Under the pieces are notes generated by a model. The model searched no databases and had not been told where the DNA came from. It was given only the letters and a program-made list of their open reading frames with translations. From the NCBI GenBank assembly GCA_001749745.1, contig JWTM01000107.1, positions 1 through 64,000 of the forward strand: a DNA stretch of 64,000 bases, read 5' to 3'. Origin of the DNA: Candidatus Marispirochaeta associata (GTDB lineage Bacteria; Spirochaetota; Spirochaetia; JC444; Marispirochaetaceae). Of the stretch, positions 1 to 8,026 are shown one piece after another. The translations under genes were made by a program, and so were the position numbers. Position 1 is the first letter of the stretch; each line of letters opens with the position of its first letter.

Positions 1-17
1 CAGGGCGAACGCACATA
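1..17 (+). repeat. IS left terminal inverted repeat
   Basis: CAGGGCGAACGCACATA, a perfect inverted match to 1304-1320. The window starts on its first base. Confidence 0.93.
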
Positions 18-142
18 GATATACGAACCCAGGCGGCGGTCGATAGGCATTTTTGTATTAATATACATTCGAACTGAATTTTTATGTCGCTAGACTTTTT
101 GAACTCCTTATTTCATAATGGATTAGAGGATAAGGAGTGCAT

Positions 143-1300
143 ATGAAGAAGCCGACAGCATCCATCGTTGATCATTTTGAGGAATTAGCAGATCCCAGAA
201 TCGAACGAAACAAGAAGCACGCCCTGATAGATATCATCATTCTGACGATTTGTGCAGTTATCACGGGCAGTGAAACCTGGGAGGAGATTGAAGATTACGG
301 TCACTACAAAGAAGAGTGGCTCAAATCGTTTCTCCCCTTGCAAAATGGCATTCCTTCACACGATACCATCCGCCGGCTCTTCATCCGACTCAATCCTGAA
401 GAGCTTCAACGGTGCTTTATGAGCTGGATAGAAGCCGTACGAGAGGTTATAGCCGGTGATGTGATTGCCGTAGATGGGAAAACACTCAGACGCAGCGGAG
501 AACAGGTGAGCGGGAAATCGCCTATCCATATGGTTAGTGCCTGGGCCGCAGGGAGCGGGTTACTTTTGGGGCAGAAGAAGACTGCTGAGAAATCCAACGA
601 GATAACCGCCATACCTGCACTGCTGGAATTGCTCAAGATTAAGGGGTGTATTGTTACGATCGATGCCATTGGCTGTCAAGGTGAGATTGCAGCATCTATT
701 CAGAACAAGAAAGCTGACTATGTCCTTGCACTGAAAGGAAATCAGAAGAATCTCCATGAAGACGTGAAATACTTCTTTCATGAGCTGGAAGAAAAGGACT
801 TAGCAGAGGAGTGGCTCGATAGTCATAAAACAGTCGATAAAGACCATGGACGCATTGAAATCCGTGAATACTATCAAAGTGATGAGATCGCCTGGCTCCC
901 GGAACTAAAGAACTTTGCCGGGGCAAAGACCATCGGAATGGTAAAGGCAACTCGGATTATTGGCAAACTGCAATCGACCGAATGTCGATACTATATCTCA
1001 AGTTTGCCGATGGATGCACAGCGCTTTGCCCATGCGGTACGATCCCATTGGAGTGTGGAGAATACGCTTCATTGGACATTAGATATGACCTTCAGGGAAG
1101 ACGATTCCCGGATGCGCGAAGGTTATTCGGCAGAGAACTTTGCAATGATACGACGCTTAGCGTTGAGCTTGATGAAACGAGATAAGAACTCGAAGAAATC
1201 ATTGAAACGTCGTAGAAGAATTTCTCATCTCGATGACTCATACTTGACCCAACTACTCTTCAGTTCTGACGAGGCTATCGACCGCCGCCTGCCTGGGTGA
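143..1300 (+). CDS. ISAs1-family DDE transposase
   Basis: Cuts and rejoins the ends of the insertion sequence. The 385-residue protein has the family layout: an N-terminal DDE_Tnp_1-associated region (FEELADPR, then GSETWEEIEDYG), then the catalytic core with VIAVDGKTLRRS near residue 110, a second acidic site in VTIDAIGCQ near 174, and the C-terminal HWSVENTLHWTLDMTF block near 308 that supplies the Glu. Length is normal for the family and no frameshift is seen, so it may be active. I chose ATG 143 because AAGGAG at 132-137 sits five bases before it. A GTG at 137 would overlap that ribosome-binding site. The stop codon lies inside the right-end repeat region. Confidence 0.95.
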   Translation: MKKPTASIVDHFEELADPRIERNKKHALIDIIILTICAVITGSETWEEIEDYGHYKEEWLKSFLPLQNGIPSHDTIRRLFIRLNPEELQRCFMSWIEAVREVIAGDVIAVDGKTLRRSGEQVSGKSPIHMVSAWAAGSGLLLGQKKTAEKSNEITAIPALLELLKIKGCIVTIDAIGCQGEIAASIQNKKADYVLALKGNQKNLHEDVKYFFHELEEKDLAEEWLDSHKTVDKDHGRIEIREYYQSDEIAWLPELKNFAGAKTIGMVKATRIIGKLQSTECRYYISSLPMDAQRFAHAVRSHWSVENTLHWTLDMTFREDDSRMREGYSAENFAMIRRLALSLMKRDKNSKKSLKRRRRISHLDDSYLTQLLFSSDEAIDRRLPG

Positions 1301-1303
1301 GTT

Positions 1304-1320
1304 TATGTGCGTTCGCCCTG
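1304..1320 (-). repeat. IS right terminal inverted repeat
   Basis: TATGTGCGTTCGCCCTG, the perfect reverse complement of bases 1-17. It marks the right boundary of the insertion sequence. Confidence 0.93.
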
Positions 1321-1339
1321 TATTTATAGTGTTCCAGTC

Positions 1340-1371
1340 TTGACAGATGCAGGCTGTTGAAATAGTATAAT
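1340..1371 (+). promoter_or_regulatory. Promoter of the marR-like gene
   Basis: A perfect -35 TTGACA at 1340-1345. Two -10 candidates overlap: TAGTAT at 1363-1368 (17-bp spacer) or TATAAT at 1366-1371 (20-bp spacer). A 7-bp inverted repeat CTGTTGA (1354-1360)/TCAACAG (1379-1385) flanks the -10 region. The insertion sequence ends just upstream. Confidence 0.7.
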
Positions 1372-1382
1372 TGTTGTATCAA
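1371..1382 (+). promoter_or_regulatory. Putative MarR operator TTGTTGTATCAA
   Basis: This 12-mer begins on the last base of the -10 TATAAT and covers the expected transcription start, a place where a bound repressor would block transcription. The identical 12-mer occurs at 30199-30210, touching the -10 of a sugar-transporter promoter in the same way. That the neighbouring MarR protein binds it is inferred. Confidence 0.55.
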
Positions 1383-1398
1383 CAGTTAGCGGGTGATC

Positions 1399-1836
1399 AT
1401 GAACGAAAAGATTGTACTTGATGAATCGATCGGCTACAAGATCGAACTTGCCGAACGAATGCTGAAACGGGAATTAACAAAACGCTTCCAAAGCAGAGGA
1501 TTTAATATCACCCCGAATCAGTGGGTAATTCTGTACAGGCTTTGGCACAACGACGGACTAACCCAAGCAGAAATTTCAGAAAAGACCTTCAAGGATAAGG
1601 CCAACATAACCCGAATTATCGATATCCTCGTTAAAAAGGAGCTGGTCATACGATCGATGGATCAATCGGACCGCCGTTTCTTCCGCATCAACCTTACTAA
1701 AAAAGGCAAGGAGTTGATGAAGGATCTTCCTTTTATCGTCAATGATCATATAGAGAAGGCGATTGATGGAATTCCGAAAGAGGATCTGAAAACAGCCAAG
1801 GCGGTACTGGAAAAGATCGCCTCAAATTTCGGATAG
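1399..1836 (+). CDS. MarR-family transcriptional regulator
   Basis: A 145-residue winged-helix repressor of MarR type. The DNA-binding core is clear: NPNQWVILYRLWHNDGLTQ-like text leads into AEISEKTFKDKANITRIIDILVKKELV (recognition helix region, residues about 50-90), then the wing DQSDRRFFRINLTKKG, and a helical C-terminus for dimerisation. Its own promoter carries a putative operator that recurs at the promoter of the transporter operon starting at 30111, so it probably represses itself and that operon. The inducer is unknown. An in-frame GTG at 1393 is an alternative start; neither has a strong ribosome-binding site. A URO-D family gene follows after 96 bp on the same strand. Confidence 0.9.
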   Translation: MNEKIVLDESIGYKIELAERMLKRELTKRFQSRGFNITPNQWVILYRLWHNDGLTQAEISEKTFKDKANITRIIDILVKKELVIRSMDQSDRRFFRINLTKKGKELMKDLPFIVNDHIEKAIDGIPKEDLKTAKAVLEKIASNFG

Positions 1837-1932
1837 AGGTAAAGATAGATAGCAATAGATATGCGCCATACAGTTGTTATGCCGACTATTCGCGTGCCAA
1901 CTGAATATAATAGAACCCGCCGAGGAGAAGAG

Positions 1933-3126
1933 ATGAGATCGAAAGAGCGGATTATTGCCACCTTGAAGGGAGAGAAAACCGATCGGATACCGATTTGGCT
2001 GCGGGATGAGTTTAATCTGTCCCCACGCTTTGATTCCTATCTACCTGCCGACCGATATCGTACCATAGGTTCGGGCCTCGAGTATGACGATTTTACCGAC
2101 GCGTGGATAAAGCGGGATACTTACAGAACCGCGATTCTCGACCGGGACGCTAAACTCCAGGCGGATAGAATCGTCGAGTGTAAGCCCCCCGATCTGGTGT
2201 GCAACAGATTCCTGGCGATCCCGCCGGAGTATATTGTTCAGCAAGAGCTTCGCTATGAAGATGAATTTCGAATTGAGGAATATATCATACCGACCCCAAA
2301 GGGCGATCTTGATTTTACCGTCAAGTTTCAAAAAGACATCTCGACGCAATGGATGACGGAAGAACCGGTTAAGGATACCGAGGACTTGAAAAAGATCATG
2401 TCCATACCGTTCAAGCTTCCCGATATGGACTTTAAACCCTATCTGACGGAAAAGAACGCCCTGGGAGAAGACGGCGTCACCGCCATTCAGATCGATACGC
2501 CCCTTGTGGCCGTATCGGGATTGATGAGATTCGAAGACTACCTGATGCTTACCGTTACCGACCAGGGCTTGCTGCGCGAATTATGCGACATCGCCTATGA
2601 ACGCATCAGCTTGATCCTCGATCGTTGTCTTGAATCGGGTATGGGCCCCATCTTTAGATTCAACGGCAGCGAGCAATCCACACCGCCGATGAACTCCCCC
2701 GATATATACGAGCGATTTATCTACTCCTACGAGAAACGACTCATTGATAAAGTTCACCGACACGGGGGCTATGCCGCCGTCCATTGCCATGGATTTGTTA
2801 AACAGATCCTCCCTCGCATGGTCGACATGAAGCTCGACCTACTGGATCCGATCGAGGCGCCCCCTAGCGGAAACATCGAGTTTGGCGATGCCTGGAAGGC
2901 CGTGAATAAGAAGATAACCCTGGCCGGGAATATTCAGCTCCGGGATCTTCAGAATGAGAATGAGGAGAATATTCGCCGCCAGGTTCGGGCCTTGATCGAC
3001 TCCACCGACGGCTCGCACTTTATTCTCAATACCTCCGCCAGTCCCTTAACCTGGGTAACGCCGAAAACCCGGGACAACTATATCGCCATGCTCGATGAAT
3101 GGGCGGAGTATGGGAGGCGGGGATGA
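1933..3126 (+). CDS. URO-D family protein (MtaA/CmuA-like methyltransferase fold)
   Basis: A 397-residue member of the uroporphyrinogen decarboxylase superfamily, which includes haem-pathway UroD and many corrinoid-linked methyltransferases. The family start is visible (SKERIIATLKGEKTDRIPIWLRDEF), as is the C-terminal barrel segment VHCHGFVKQILPRMVDMKLDLLDPIEAPP followed by ITLAGNIQLRDL. In metal-dependent methyltransferases of this fold, His/Cys residues in the HCHG region can bind zinc. No haem genes are nearby, so a haem role is unlikely. ATG 1933 is preceded by GAGGAG at 1922-1927. It lies downstream of marR and converges on the glycan operon; two paralogues occur at 17289 and 24486. The true substrate is unknown. 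Confidence 0.75.
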   Translation: MRSKERIIATLKGEKTDRIPIWLRDEFNLSPRFDSYLPADRYRTIGSGLEYDDFTDAWIKRDTYRTAILDRDAKLQADRIVECKPPDLVCNRFLAIPPEYIVQQELRYEDEFRIEEYIIPTPKGDLDFTVKFQKDISTQWMTEEPVKDTEDLKKIMSIPFKLPDMDFKPYLTEKNALGEDGVTAIQIDTPLVAVSGLMRFEDYLMLTVTDQGLLRELCDIAYERISLILDRCLESGMGPIFRFNGSEQSTPPMNSPDIYERFIYSYEKRLIDKVHRHGGYAAVHCHGFVKQILPRMVDMKLDLLDPIEAPPSGNIEFGDAWKAVNKKITLAGNIQLRDLQNENEENIRRQVRALIDSTDGSHFILNTSASPLTWVTPKTRDNYIAMLDEWAEYGRRG

Positions 3127-3153
3127 TGAAATTAAGGAGTGGCGCAGACCAGC

Positions 3154-3915
3154 TTACTCCCCAAGCCAGCCGATGCGCCGGAAGAAGCGGTCGGTAAGCT
3201 CTTCGATCCGGTCGTAGCAGCCGTTCTCTCGCCGATCGTAGTTGAAGAAGCCATGAACCTGCCCTTCGAAGACATGATATTCCACCGGGGATCCGCACTT
3301 TTCTATCTTTTCTGCGCAGGCCTGTATGGTCGAGACGGGAATGATCTCATCCTGATCCCCGATATACATGATGGTCGGGGGCGCCTGATCCCCGATATTG
3401 TGAATAGGTGAAAACTCTCGCCAGTAGGCGGAAACCCGATCATAGGCGTAGCCCGTTTCGCCGGTGTCCAGGACGGGATTATAAAGGACGAGTGCATCGG
3501 GACGGCAGCTAATCCCCTGGTCCGCATCCTCATCGAATCCCGGCAAAAAGAAAGAGGCGGCCGCGATCTGTCCTCCTGCAGAGCCCCCCGCCGCCGCGAT
3601 ACGTTCGGGATCGATTCCGAGGCGCCCCGCGTGGTTCCGGACATAACGGAGCGCACTCTTACCGTCCTTTGCGCTTTCGGCCGGAGTTGTCCCGTGTCTG
3701 TCGAAGACCCGGTACTCGGCACTGATCGCCACAAAGCCCCTGTCGCTCAGATGCCGGCAGTGGGGAAAGAACTGCTTAGGATGCCCGGTTTTAAATCCTC
3801 CGCCGAAGAAGAAGATAATCGCCGGGGCGGTTGCTTCAGGTGCGTGCCCGGGCGGTTGGAAGATATGAAGATTGAGATCGCCCTGGGCTGTGTGCTTGAA
3901 TACCTCGCTAATCAT
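3154..3915 (-). CDS. Alpha/beta-hydrolase esterase (HSL/BD-FAE-like)
   Basis: A 253-residue carboxylic-ester hydrolase. The oxyanion segment IIFFFGGGFKTG lies near residue 35, the nucleophile elbow AAGGSAGGQ near residue 110, an acid in GDQDEIIPVSTI and a His in EGQVHGFF near the C-terminus. No signal peptide is seen, so it should act in the cytoplasm, probably removing acetyl or other acyl groups from imported sugars. It is the last gene of the 13-gene glycan operon and its start overlaps the end of the upstream oxidoreductase gene by 8 bp. The start was set at the ATG following AAGGGGAAGTGT rather than at an upstream in-frame codon inside that neighbour. Confidence 0.82.
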   Translation of the reverse strand: MISEVFKHTAQGDLNLHIFQPPGHAPEATAPAIIFFFGGGFKTGHPKQFFPHCRHLSDRGFVAISAEYRVFDRHGTTPAESAKDGKSALRYVRNHAGRLGIDPERIAAAGGSAGGQIAAASFFLPGFDEDADQGISCRPDALVLYNPVLDTGETGYAYDRVSAYWREFSPIHNIGDQAPPTIMYIGDQDEIIPVSTIQACAEKIEKCGSPVEYHVFEGQVHGFFNYDRRENGCYDRIEELTDRFFRRIGWLGE

Positions 3916-4900
3916 ACACTTCCCCTTCGCGATCCGCCGCTTCCTGAGCCCTGATACAAACATCGGTCAGAGCGTAAACATCTGCTAATGTCTGCCTGTA
4001 GGGGTAAGTATCATCATCGACGTATCGGAGAAACGCAGCAAACATCTCTTCCTGTTCTTCCATCGGCAGCGTCTCCTCCGGACGATCATCACGGATGATC
4101 ACGGCTTTGTCCTTCATGAGTTCCACTATGCCTTTATCTCCGGCAATGCGAAGACGGTCATCGCCATGGGTTTCGGCCCCCGACGGACGAAGATAATCGA
4201 TATTCGCAACCGCTTGACCGCCGTTTTTTAGACGCGCAAGAAGAATGCTGCTCGATTCCATTTCGCCGTTACCGTAGTTTCCTTTCCGAGTTTCCATGGC
4301 ATGGATTTCTACGATCCCGTTATCTGTCACCCAGTTTATCCAATCCAATGCGTGGGAGCCGACCCAACTGATCAATCCACCGAACTGTCTCCGTTGGTGC
4401 TGCCATTTCGGTTTCTGCCCGCACTTATAGGACTTTTGAGCCGAAATATGAATAGGCGCACCGATCAGCCCATTCTTGACGGCTCTATATACCGCATAAA
4501 TTGCAGGACTGTAGCGACCGGGGAGCATGGTTGAGAGTTTCAGATTCTTTTCAGCAACAAGCTGTTGTATTTTTGCAAGCTCTTCACGATACAATGTCAG
4601 CGGCTTCTCAGTAAAACAATGAATACCCCGGTTCAGACACTGGATGGTCACGGGGCCGTTCAGATAGTAGTAGGGATTGATCACGGCGACATCCGGCTCT
4701 ATCTCATCGAGCATTCTTTCATAACTCTCAAATTGGGGAACCCCGTGAGCGATCTGCCTAGCGAAGGTGAATGATACCTTCTCCAGCTCCTCAGGCAGAG
4801 CCGGAGCGATAGCTGAGAGTTCCGCTTCTGGGTATACATTTATGCCGTCGACGCCATACGGCCAGTGTCCGCTTGCACCGATGATAGCTACCTTTTTCAT
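3908..4900 (-). CDS. Gfo/Idh/MocA-family NAD(P)-dependent oxidoreductase
   Basis: A 330-residue sugar dehydrogenase-like protein. It has an N-terminal Rossmann fold (KKVAIIGASGHWPYGVDG), the EKP motif typical of the family (HCFTEKPLTLYREE) near residue 95, and a C-terminal alpha/beta domain with WVGSHALDWINWV containing the conserved His region. Family members oxidise or reduce a ring hydroxyl of cyclitols or sugars using NAD(P). ATG 4900 is used because GGAGG stands six bases upstream; a GTG two codons earlier is possible. It is one of two such enzymes in the operon (the other is at 5581), which suggests a redox step on the imported sugar. Confidence 0.85.
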   Translation of the reverse strand: MKKVAIIGASGHWPYGVDGINVYPEAELSAIAPALPEELEKVSFTFARQIAHGVPQFESYERMLDEIEPDVAVINPYYYLNGPVTIQCLNRGIHCFTEKPLTLYREELAKIQQLVAEKNLKLSTMLPGRYSPAIYAVYRAVKNGLIGAPIHISAQKSYKCGQKPKWQHQRRQFGGLISWVGSHALDWINWVTDNGIVEIHAMETRKGNYGNGEMESSSILLARLKNGGQAVANIDYLRPSGAETHGDDRLRIAGDKGIVELMKDKAVIIRDDRPEETLPMEEQEEMFAAFLRYVDDDTYPYRQTLADVYALTDVCIRAQEAADREGEVYD

Positions 4901-4925
4901 TCCCACCCTCCAAATTGTTCCTTAC

Positions 4926-5567
4926 TCAGATTGGAAATACTGGCTCAATGTCCTTGAAGAAGATCGTCCCGTCATCCCAGGGCGAAAAGTGCTGATCCAT
5001 ATGGGCGTCAGCCCAGTTGACAGGCGTACCGGAGGTTTCAAGTTTCTTTCTGGTCAAGGGTTCTTCGAGCACCTCCGGTAGCTCCGTGTATCCAAACAGT
5101 AGATTCTCATGCAGGAAGATGATTTTATATTTATCGCCGGGGAAGGCCCGTTCCTCCTGAAGCTGATAATGGTAATAGATATAGCTGGCGACCATATCCG
5201 GTTTTAAATGCGCCACCTTTCCGACTCTTCTATCAACAGCTTTGTTCCTCTGCCAGTGTTCTTTACCTACCGGTTCATTAAAATGAAAAACGTCGATCAT
5301 TGGCACCCAGAATCTCTGTTCCGCGGTCCCGGGCCATGCTGCAAGGAACTCCTCCAGACCGGGAAGGATACTTTCCGGACGCAGCTCATGAGAGATACAC
5401 TCATAGTATAAGAAAATGTTGCGTTCCCATCGGTAGAGAGAGACAGTCATCAGTTGCTCTCTTTCAACCAGCTCATTACAACTGCTTACGCCCTTTCCTT
5501 TGATCTCCTCCAAGCTAGCTGCCGAAACTTCGGTGAGTTGAGCCCTATAGACCTTTCTGGTAATCAT
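4926..5567 (-). CDS. Tandem RhaM-like (sugar mutarotase fold) protein
   Basis: A 213-residue protein that I read as two divergent copies of the L-rhamnose mutarotase (RhaM) fold. The second half has LKPDMVASYIYYHYQL then YKIIFLHENLLFGYTEL, matching LKPGMAAEYKKRHDEIW then YDYSIFLDEETNILFAV of the RhaM encoded at 30270. The first half has SLYRWERNIFLYYE and a WVPMIDVFHF end like RhaM's MFYLK tail. RhaM works as a dimeric alpha/beta barrel, so a fused pair could form the same barrel from one chain. Function (epimerase, mutarotase or binding) is inferred. It sits between the two Gfo/Idh genes; a ribosome-binding site AAAGGA precedes ATG 5567. Confidence 0.55.
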   Translation of the reverse strand: MITRKVYRAQLTEVSAASLEEIKGKGVSSCNELVEREQLMTVSLYRWERNIFLYYECISHELRPESILPGLEEFLAAWPGTAEQRFWVPMIDVFHFNEPVGKEHWQRNKAVDRRVGKVAHLKPDMVASYIYYHYQLQEERAFPGDKYKIIFLHENLLFGYTELPEVLEEPLTRKKLETSGTPVNWADAHMDQHFSPWDDGTIFFKDIEPVFPI

Positions 5568-5580
5568 TTCACTATCCTTT

Positions 5581-6618
5581 TCAAAGTTGATTTCTCAGCG
5601 CAGCTTCACTCATCATCTCCAATACCCTTATGGAATCGGCGATCTGCTCAGGGCTGGTTCCATCCTCAAAGACTCTACGTTCCGTTACCGCCTCATAAAA
5701 GCGATCCCATTGGTAGGCACTGCTGCTATCGGAGCTGTCGATAATGCGTTCTTCGACGGGGTCGGAAAATCCCTTTTCAGGTGTAAAAAGCTGGATTCTA
5801 AGTTTAGAGTGTAATCCATGTACGGGACTGCGCCAATCGATATCCTTCACAATGGTCCCGTTCTCAAAATGAAGATGAATGCGGTTGCAGCATCGATCAG
5901 GGGCCATGCACCAGCCGCCGAGCAGAGAGATCATCGCTCCTGATTCGAATTGAACCATCATCTGTGCCAGGTCGGCGGTGGGACGACCGGTCAACATTCG
6001 GGATTGCATGACCTCAACCCCAGTCGGTTTTCCGAAGAGTGGTACCAGCTCATTAATCCCGTAAATACCCAATCGAAGAATAGGTGCGGCCGGGCATAAC
6101 TGCGGATTGTCATACCAGGTACCGTCGGCCTGTTCTACCGCTTTATACCAGCCCTCCCATCGTCCCGCGCAGAGTTTTCCGAGGGAGTATGTATCTCGAA
6201 AGCCGGATATAATTTTCTTGTCCAGGGAGGGGGCGATATTGGGTGAGTTCAGGTGAACCATCCGTCCGAGTTTCTCGGCTTTCTTCAATATTCTGAGAGC
6301 TTCGGCCGAGTCGGTTTCGAAAGGCTTGGTGGTCATCACATCCTTGCCGGCATCGATAATCTTCTCGATCAGCCCGGCTCGCCCTACCGGCCCGGTGAAG
6401 AGGCCGATCACCTCGAGGCTTGAATCCTTCAGGGTCTCTTCAAGGCTGTAATAGGCTTTCAGACCCTTTTCCTTCGCAATGGAATCGGCCTTGTTCACAT
6501 CTCGGTCGCAAACGGCGGTCAGATCAAAGAAGGGTGAAGCGGGGCCCTCGAGAAGTTCATTCTCGATGATGTGTCGCCCGAATCCGAGCCCCACTACACA
6601 TAGCGTAACTCTTCTCAA
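5581..6618 (-). CDS. Gfo/Idh/MocA-family NAD(P)-dependent oxidoreductase
   Basis: A 345-residue second oxidoreductase of this family in the operon. The Rossmann fold starts at RRVTLCVVGLGFGRHII, and VMTTKPFETDSAEAL near residue 95 takes the place of the usual EKP motif, with TKP instead. The C-terminal half is divergent from the paralogue at 3908, so the two probably act on different positions or substrates. The start codon is TTG at 6618: AGGAGG lies five bases upstream and no ATG is available nearby. It is followed 13 bp later by the double RhaM-like gene, so a combined oxidation/epimerisation step on a sugar is a reasonable guess. Confidence 0.8.
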   Translation of the reverse strand: MRRVTLCVVGLGFGRHIIENELLEGPASPFFDLTAVCDRDVNKADSIAKEKGLKAYYSLEETLKDSSLEVIGLFTGPVGRAGLIEKIIDAGKDVMTTKPFETDSAEALRILKKAEKLGRMVHLNSPNIAPSLDKKIISGFRDTYSLGKLCAGRWEGWYKAVEQADGTWYDNPQLCPAAPILRLGIYGINELVPLFGKPTGVEVMQSRMLTGRPTADLAQMMVQFESGAMISLLGGWCMAPDRCCNRIHLHFENGTIVKDIDWRSPVHGLHSKLRIQLFTPEKGFSDPVEERIIDSSDSSSAYQWDRFYEAVTERRVFEDGTSPEQIADSIRVLEMMSEAALRNQL

Positions 6619-6651
6619 AGCTCCCTCCTAGATCGAACCCTCTCCACCCCA

Positions 6652-8016
6652 TTACCCCCGGTCGTCCAGATCGTACATGGCGATGTAGTAGGGATGCTCC
6701 GGATCATAATGGGTCAGCGGCACAGCATCTTCTACGTATCCGGCCCTCCTGCAGGCTTTTCCCGGCTCTCCGGTTATCGCATCTCCCAGTTCCCTTCTCA
6801 TCCGCTGAACAGCTTCTGAGAAGCTTTCCACTACCTGGGACTGCGAATCATAGAGGTTCGTTGCTTCTCCCGGATCCCTCCTCACATTGTAGAGTTCACA
6901 GACCGGCCTGCCCTCCCGGCTAAGATGAAGCTTCCAATCTCCCTTGCGCACAGCGGCCAGCTGCGTTGAGTCATAGTAGAAAAACTCGCTTCTCCCGGAT
7001 ATTTCCGATAAACCTAACAGATGGTCAGAAATATCCATTCCGTCTATCTCGGCATGAGGCAAATCGGCCCCTGCCAGGGCCGCAAGGGTAGGAAGGAAGT
7101 CCAGAGAGGTCATTATTTCATGGGAGACTGTTCCCGCTCTGATTTTGCCCGGCCATCTGACGATACAGGGAACCCGGAAACCTCCCTCCCAGTTGGTAAA
7201 CTTTGTTCCTTTCAATTCCCCATTACTCGGTCCGTAATCGTTTCTCGAACCGTTATCGGAGGTGAAGATGACGATAGTCTCCTCATCTAAGCCCTGCTGC
7301 TTCAATTCGTAGAGGATAACGCCGGTTACCCAGTCAAGCGAGGCAACACAGGCTGCATAGGGATTAGGATTCTCATCTCTAAAGCGAGAAAGAGGATAAT
7401 GGGGAAGATGAACATACATATGGGCGAGATAGAGGAAGAAGGGCTTATCTCTGTTCTCCCGGATGAACCTGATCGAATGTTCCAGGTAACGCTCGGTAAT
7501 CGAAATCTGATCGGGCTGTTCTTCCAGGACCGCATCGTCAAGCATTAAAGGTAAGGGCGGACGTGTTCCAGCGGCATCGCCGCGCTGAATTCCCATATCA
7601 TTGCTGTAGGGAAGACCGAAATACTCATCAAATCCGCATCGGGTCGGAAGGAACTCAGGCTGATCACCACAATGCCACTTTCCTACCAGTTTGGTGGCAT
7701 ACCCGACGTCCTTCAAGACTGAGGCTATGGTCTTCTCGTCGGGGTTCAATCCCTTGCCCTGTCCGGGGAATAGAACCTTTCGACCCTCGAACTCAGCAAA
7801 ATCGATCCGTTTTGGGTAGCAGCCGGTCAACATCGCGCCCCGGGAAGGCGTACAGACAGAGGAGGCCATATAGAAATCGGTAAATCTCAGCCCCTCTTCC
7901 GCCATCCTGTCCAGATAGGGGGTCTTGTTCATCTTCGATCCGTAGCAGCCCGGATCTCCATACCCAAGATCATCGCAATTTATCAGAATTATATTCGGCT
8001 TTCGCATCGGTCCCAT
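6652..8016 (-). CDS. Type I sulfatase (FGly, S1 family)
   Basis: A 454-residue arylsulfatase-like enzyme that removes sulfate esters from sugars. The calcium-binding start IILINCDDLGYGD is at residues 9-21, and the maturation motif CTPSRGAMLTG has its catalytic cysteine at residue 55, which must be oxidised to formylglycine. The usual GKWHCGD and FTSDNGS metal/sulfate-binding segments follow. No signal peptide is present, unlike most sulfatases, so it is predicted to work in the cytoplasm on imported oligosaccharides. No sulfatase-maturating enzyme is encoded in the window. It lies between GH43 and an oxidoreductase gene in the glycan operon. Confidence 0.93.
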   Translation of the reverse strand: MGPMRKPNIILINCDDLGYGDPGCYGSKMNKTPYLDRMAEEGLRFTDFYMASSVCTPSRGAMLTGCYPKRIDFAEFEGRKVLFPGQGKGLNPDEKTIASVLKDVGYATKLVGKWHCGDQPEFLPTRCGFDEYFGLPYSNDMGIQRGDAAGTRPPLPLMLDDAVLEEQPDQISITERYLEHSIRFIRENRDKPFFLYLAHMYVHLPHYPLSRFRDENPNPYAACVASLDWVTGVILYELKQQGLDEETIVIFTSDNGSRNDYGPSNGELKGTKFTNWEGGFRVPCIVRWPGKIRAGTVSHEIMTSLDFLPTLAALAGADLPHAEIDGMDISDHLLGLSEISGRSEFFYYDSTQLAAVRKGDWKLHLSREGRPVCELYNVRRDPGEATNLYDSQSQVVESFSEAVQRMRRELGDAITGEPGKACRRAGYVEDAVPLTHYDPEHPYYIAMYDLDDRG

Positions 8017-8026
8017 ATACTTCTTC

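Larger units (their letters stand above)
1..1320 (+). mobile_element. ISAs1-family insertion sequence, complete
   Basis: A 1320-bp element carrying one transposase and bounded by inverted repeats. The outer 17 bp of the left end (1-17) match the reverse complement of 1304-1320 perfectly. An inner pair follows (28-46 against 1275-1297), where the right copy has four extra bases. The right inner repeat overlaps the end of the transposase gene. The element begins at base 1 of the window, so the left target duplication cannot be seen and insertion into this locus cannot be shown from both sides. It ends 19 bp before the -35 box of the marR promoter. Confidence 0.93.
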
